Of a DNA stretch of 64,000 nt, positions 60,504-64,000 are shown piece after piece. This stretch comes from Paenibacillus mangrovi (GTDB lineage Bacteria; Bacillota; Bacilli; Paenibacillales; Paenibacillaceae). The stretch lies in contig NZ_JALIRP010000015.1 of assembly GCF_022898935.1 (NCBI RefSeq), positions 1-64,000 on the forward strand, read 5' to 3'. How positions within the stretch are numbered: position 1 is the first letter of the stretch; each line of letters starts with the position of its first letter. A program made the position numbers and the translations under genes. The notes below the pieces were generated by a model that saw only the letters and a list, made by a program, of their open reading frames with translations, made no database searches and had not been told where the DNA came from.

Positions 60504-61757
60504 ATGATCAAGACCCGCAAAAGCATCTTCTGGCTGCTGATTGTTGTATTCATTCTCGGCGGCTGCTCCAGCAGTTCATCAAACCCAGAACAGAAAACGC
60601 TTACACTATGGTATTGGAATCGCGCTCTTGATGACAAGCTCATTCAGGCTGTGCAGACTCAATTTCCGGATGTGCGCATCAATGCTCAAAAGATCGGCGG
60701 TGATTTCAAATCCAAGCTTAAGACGACATTGGCAGGAGGAGGCAGCGGTCCGGATATCGTCGCCTTTAACGATTGGGTTACCGAGCTGTTTCCAAGCTCC
60801 GACCACTTCTACGATCTTTACGAGCTTGGCGCGAAAGATATCGAGCCAGACTACCTGGATTGGAAATGGCAGCTTGGAGTAACACCCGAAGGCAAAATGA
60901 TCGCCATGCCGATTGATACGGGACCGACCGCATTGTTCTACCGCGAGGATCTGTTCAGCAAGGCCGGACTTCCTACCGATCCTGAAGAAGTCCATAAGCA
61001 AATGGGGACCTGGGAAGATTATTTCAAAGCCGGGCAAAAGCTGCAGCAGGCCTTTGGCGGCAAAGTAAAACTGACCGATAGCATAAGCAACATCTATTCC
61101 CAGGTCAATGCGCAGTCAGACAAGATCTACTTTGACAAAAATGATAACTTTATTGGCGAGAGCCCGGATTCCTCGATGAAAAAAGCCTGGGATTTGGCGG
61201 TTCAAGCTTCTCAAATGGGCGTTTTGGCCAACACCAACATGTTCAGCTCGGAATGGAATGCCTCAATGAATAACGGGAAAATCGCATCCTTCGTCAGCGC
61301 CGTATGGCACAAGCAAATCCTGATGGATGCTGCGCCTGACACGGCCGGTAAATGGCGAGTTGCCCGGGCTCCCGGCGGCGACGGAAATGTCGGCGGTTCC
61401 TTCCTCGCCATCATGAAGACTAGCAAGTACCCCAAGGAATCCTTTGAAGTGATGAAATGGCTGCTCAATTCAGAGAATCAGGTCACAGCCTTTAAAGATA
61501 TCAATCTCTTTCCTTCAGCCACCAAGGCACTCGATGCACCGGTCATGAAGGAGAAGGAAGACTTTTTCGGCGGTCAGAGCACCGGCGAGATTTTCACCGA
61601 ATCGGCCCGGAACGTCAAGCCGGCGTATTTTGGAAGCAAATTCGGGAATGTGAATGGCATTGTCAGCCGTGAGCTACAATCCGTTGCGCTCGGCAAAGAT
61701 CCGGATACCGCCTGGAATGACGCTCTAAAACGCGTGAAAAAAGAACTGCTCCGTTAA
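60504..61757 (+). CDS. Sugar ABC transporter substrate-binding lipoprotein
   Basis: This 417-residue family 1 binding protein has a lipobox FILGGCSSS (Cys about 21), then TLTLWYWNRALDDKLI and GGGSGPDIVAFNDWV, typical of sugar-binding proteins. GGAGG lies 8 bases before the ATG. It is the first gene of a three-gene uptake operon with two permeases and no ATPase, presumably sharing a global MsmX-type ATPase. Cargo unknown. Confidence 0.93.
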   Translation: MIKTRKSIFWLLIVVFILGGCSSSSSNPEQKTLTLWYWNRALDDKLIQAVQTQFPDVRINAQKIGGDFKSKLKTTLAGGGSGPDIVAFNDWVTELFPSSDHFYDLYELGAKDIEPDYLDWKWQLGVTPEGKMIAMPIDTGPTALFYREDLFSKAGLPTDPEEVHKQMGTWEDYFKAGQKLQQAFGGKVKLTDSISNIYSQVNAQSDKIYFDKNDNFIGESPDSSMKKAWDLAVQASQMGVLANTNMFSSEWNASMNNGKIASFVSAVWHKQILMDAAPDTAGKWRVARAPGGDGNVGGSFLAIMKTSKYPKESFEVMKWLLNSENQVTAFKDINLFPSATKALDAPVMKEKEDFFGGQSTGEIFTESARNVKPAYFGSKFGNVNGIVSRELQSVALGKDPDTAWNDALKRVKKELLR

Positions 61758-61803
61758 AAGATGCTATCCTTTTTCACCATATCAACTGGGGAGGTTGAAA
61801 TGT

Positions 61804-62751
61804 ATGGGAGAACCGCTTCGTCAACCGCTGGAGCCGCATCGTCCGTATCCAGTGACTGCCAAACGCAAGTTATCTTCGGAAATATGGAAGCACCGCAAGG
61901 AATATTTGGCGATATCGCCCTTCTATATACTCTTTGCCGTATTCGGATTGTTTCCGATTCTATTCTCGATGTATCTGTCTTTCCAAAAATGGGATGGCAT
62001 CGGTGTCATGACCTTCAATGGCGTGAATAATTACCGGTTCATGCTGACGGATCCTGAATTTTGGAAAGCGGTTGGCAATACGCTCTTGATCTGGATCTAC
62101 TCCACGATTCCGATGCTTTTCTTGGCTCTGATCGTGGCATTTCTGCTCAATGCTTCTTTTGTCAAATTCCGCACCTTTTTCCGTATCGGATATTTCCTAC
62201 CAAACGTCACTTCACTTGTCGCAGTATCGATCGTATTTAGTACGATCTTTTCCAACAACTATGGACTGTTGAATTACATTCTTACGCTGTTTGGTCTCGA
62301 TCCCGTAGAATGGCTGAGCCATACATGGGGCATCCAGCTTGCCGTCTCCGTCATGGTGATCTGGCGCTGGGTGGGATACAATGCGGTAATTTATCTCGCA
62401 GGGCTTCAAAGCATTCCATCCGTTCTGTACGAGGCAGCCAAAATCGACGGTGCGTCAGGCATCCAGGCCTTTTTCCGCATTACGATTCCCAATCTTCGTC
62501 CCATCATACTGTTCACTGTCATTACGTCTACCATCGGCGGCATGCAGGTTTTCACGGAACCACAGGTCCTGGTCGGTAATGACGGAGGAGCCAACGGCGG
62601 CGGGTTGACCATCGTCCTCTATTTGTACCGCGAAGCCTTTATCAACAACTATTTCGGTTACGGATCAGCTGTCGGCTGGGGGATGTTCGTTCTGATTGCC
62701 CTCTTCTCCATCCTTAACTGGAAAGTGGTTCAGGGAAAAGGAACCCAGTAG
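61804..62751 (+). CDS. Sugar ABC transporter permease (MalF/MsmF-like)
   Basis: This 315-residue permease has six helices, the EAA loop YEAAKIDGASGIQAFFRITIP, and TEPQVLVGNDGGANGGG before the last helices. GGGGAGG lies 9 bases before the ATG at 61804; an in-frame TTG at 61795 touches the site. It is followed after 28 bases by the partner permease. Confidence 0.93.
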   Translation: MGEPLRQPLEPHRPYPVTAKRKLSSEIWKHRKEYLAISPFYILFAVFGLFPILFSMYLSFQKWDGIGVMTFNGVNNYRFMLTDPEFWKAVGNTLLIWIYSTIPMLFLALIVAFLLNASFVKFRTFFRIGYFLPNVTSLVAVSIVFSTIFSNNYGLLNYILTLFGLDPVEWLSHTWGIQLAVSVMVIWRWVGYNAVIYLAGLQSIPSVLYEAAKIDGASGIQAFFRITIPNLRPIILFTVITSTIGGMQVFTEPQVLVGNDGGANGGGLTIVLYLYREAFINNYFGYGSAVGWGMFVLIALFSILNWKVVQGKGTQ

Positions 62752-62779
62752 CATTCAACACCTAAAGGGAGGGATTCGA

Positions 62780-63601
62780 ATGATGCGAAGCAAAAACGTT
62801 TTATTATACGCGGGACTGATCGTGGGGCTCTTGATCTCGGTGTTTCCTTTTTACTGGCTCATCGTCATGGCCACCCGCACCACGCCTGAAATCTACAGCT
62901 TTCCGCCAAAATTATGGTTTGGAACGCATTTGTTCGATAATATTGGCCGCGTTTTCGATAGCATCGATTTTTTTCGGTCTTTACTGAACACCCTGTTTGT
63001 TGCAGTGACAAGCACCATCCTGGTACTGTTCTTTGATTCTCTGGCCGGCTACACCTTCGCCAAGTTTTCATTTCCCGGTAAAAAGTGGCTTTTCGTGGTT
63101 CTGCTCGCCACCATGATGGCACCTGCCCAGCTGTCCCTTGTTCCTTCCTTCGTCATTATGGCCAAATTCGGCTGGGTAGGCTCATTCAAGGCCCTGATTA
63201 TACCAGGCATGGCGAATGCATTCGGTATATTCTGGATACGCCAGTATGCGGAAGAATCGATTCCGTCGGAGCTGCTAGATGCGGGCAAAATCGACGGCTG
63301 CGGCTTTTTCCGGCTGTACTGGAAAATATCACTGCCTATTCTAAGACCTGCTCTCTCCTTTCTCGGGGCTTTCACCTTTATTGGGGCCTGGAACGACTAT
63401 CTCTGGCCGCTGATCATTCTGAGCGATGAACGGAAATTTACGCTGCAGATTGCTCTAGCTTCACTTAATGGCATTTATTCGACCGATTATTCACTCGTTA
63501 TTGCCGGCACGCTGCTGGCTGTCATCCCGCTCATTATCATGTTTCTGTTTATCAGCAAGCAGTTCATTTCGGACATCGCCGCAGGTGCAATCAAAAGCTG
63601 A
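62780..63601 (+). CDS. Sugar ABC transporter permease (MalG/MsmG-like)
   Basis: This 273-residue permease has six helices, the EAA-type loop LLDAGKIDGCGFFRLYWKISLP, and the MalG-type ending FISDIAAGAIKS. AAGGGAGGG directly before the ATG at 62780 sets the start; a longer frame from 62696 would overlap the first permease gene and is rejected. It is the last gene of the uptake operon. Confidence 0.93.
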   Translation: MMRSKNVLLYAGLIVGLLISVFPFYWLIVMATRTTPEIYSFPPKLWFGTHLFDNIGRVFDSIDFFRSLLNTLFVAVTSTILVLFFDSLAGYTFAKFSFPGKKWLFVVLLATMMAPAQLSLVPSFVIMAKFGWVGSFKALIIPGMANAFGIFWIRQYAEESIPSELLDAGKIDGCGFFRLYWKISLPILRPALSFLGAFTFIGAWNDYLWPLIILSDERKFTLQIALASLNGIYSTDYSLVIAGTLLAVIPLIIMFLFISKQFISDIAAGAIKS

Positions 63602-63691
63602 AGAACGCCTCATCACAAATCTGAAAAGCACTAGTGTTCGATTCGGGTTATACTAGTAGAGAAAACATATGAAACCGGAGGACACATTGCA

Positions 63692-64000
63692 ATGAAAGAT
63701 TTCAATCACATGCTGGAAAAATACGCTGAACTCGTGATCAAAGTAGGCGTAAACATTCAGCCGGGCCAAGTCCTGCTCGTTCAATCACCTTTGGAAGCTA
63801 TTGATTTTACGCGTCTTGTTGTTTCGAAAGCCTATGAAGCCGGAGCCAAATTCGTACAAGTCGACTGGGATGATGAAAAGATTACCCGGATCCGCTACGA
63901 AAAAGCTCCTGACGACTCCTTCGGCTACTATCCGAAATGGCAGGCGGACACCATGGAACAGCTCGCTGAAGGCGGCGGTGCGGTATTACATATTAAGGTG
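63692..64000 (+). CDS. M29-family aminopeptidase, truncated by window edge
   Basis: The frame is open from the ATG at 63692 to the window end (103 codons). GGAGG lies 10 bases upstream. The visible part (FNHMLEKYAELVIKVGVNIQ; VLLVQSPLEAIDFTRLVVSKAYEAGAKFVQVDWDDEKITRIRY in blocks) is the N-terminal domain of thermophilic-type (AmpS/PepS/aminopeptidase T) metallo-aminopeptidases. The metal-ligand part lies outside the window. It is separated from the sugar operon by 90 bases with no terminator seen. Confidence 0.88.
   Translation, partial: MKDFNHMLEKYAELVIKVGVNIQPGQVLLVQSPLEAIDFTRLVVSKAYEAGAKFVQVDWDDEKITRIRYEKAPDDSFGYYPKWQADTMEQLAEGGGAVLHIKV

Noticed and set aside
1..64000. tRNA, rRNA, CRISPR array, prophage or intact IS
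   Set aside because: I looked for these by eye and found none; the only repeats are the gene-tail duplications and the hexamer tract reported.

Overview
The window looks like chromosomal DNA of a Paenibacillus-like member of the Bacillota. Ribosome-binding sites are strong AGGAGG types, some starts are GTG or TTG, and intrinsic terminators are abundant. The gene families fit too: a membrane-anchored AraC regulator beside Lpl-type sugar permeases, a Bce-type antibiotic-sensing module, a copper-amine-oxidase-N 'stalk' protein and a yrk/cst-like persulfide cluster. I see no rRNA, tRNA, CRISPR array, replication origin or intact insertion sequence.

Layout. 0-3 kb: truncated AraC regulator, GNAT acetyltransferase, DUF2785 and DUF6199 proteins. 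3-9.3 kb: metal and thiol homeostasis (CadA-type P-ATPase with ArsR-type operator, degenerate Lgt-like membrane protein, ArsR regulator, CoA-disulfide reductase-rhodanese, membrane-anchored Cys-less rhodanese, thioredoxin under a long palindrome holding a CsoR/CstR-type operator). 9.3-17.4 kb: multidrug-type ABC exporter, BcrC-like phosphatase, a complete Bce module (permease, ATPase, intramembrane-sensing kinase, response regulator) and a LysR regulator next to the response regulator. 17.5-21.5 kb: EamA exporter, NagZ and a CLC channel-family protein behind a clear fluoride riboswitch. 21.5-29.1 kb: oligosaccharide utilisation (AraC/YesN regulator, two permeases, binding protein, GH88 unsaturated glucuronyl hydrolase). 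29.5-33.2 kb: persulfide/sulfite cluster (TauE, TusA, rhodanese-persulfide dioxygenase, DsrE, rhodanese) with two CstR-type operators, but no CsoR/CstR gene in the window. 33.3-36.6 kb: sulfurtransferase whose 3' tail recurs twice more, around a DoxX-like gene and a chloramphenicol acetyltransferase with leader-peptide attenuator.

36.6-46.1 kb: VOC protein, ArsR-SRPBCC pair, secreted proteins, TetR-controlled hydrolase, MORN protein, AgcS symporter, SUFU-HEAT pair. 46.4-54.9 kb: a region that looks tandemly duplicated and then remodelled. The tail of a DUF2306 gene plus its terminator occurs at 47.0 and 52.4 kb, and the tail of a small gene occurs at 52.0 and 54.4 kb. Between them lie an FAD monooxygenase, a tandem-HTH MerR protein, a hydrolase, PadR, DapA and LysR. 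55-64 kb: secreted coiled-coil protein with a candidate leader attenuator, amino-acid permease, VanZ-RDD fusion, a MacB-like remnant next to a serine hydrolase, a sugar ABC uptake operon without ATPase, and the start of an M29 aminopeptidase.

How the parts fit. Two separate thiol/persulfide loci (6-9 kb and 29-34 kb) appear tied together by the same operator core (ATACCC-N4-GGGTAT). The accessory genes at 34-36 kb and 47-54 kb are bordered by duplicated 3' ends of resident genes rather than by recognisable transposon ends. I consider this the most unusual structural feature here.
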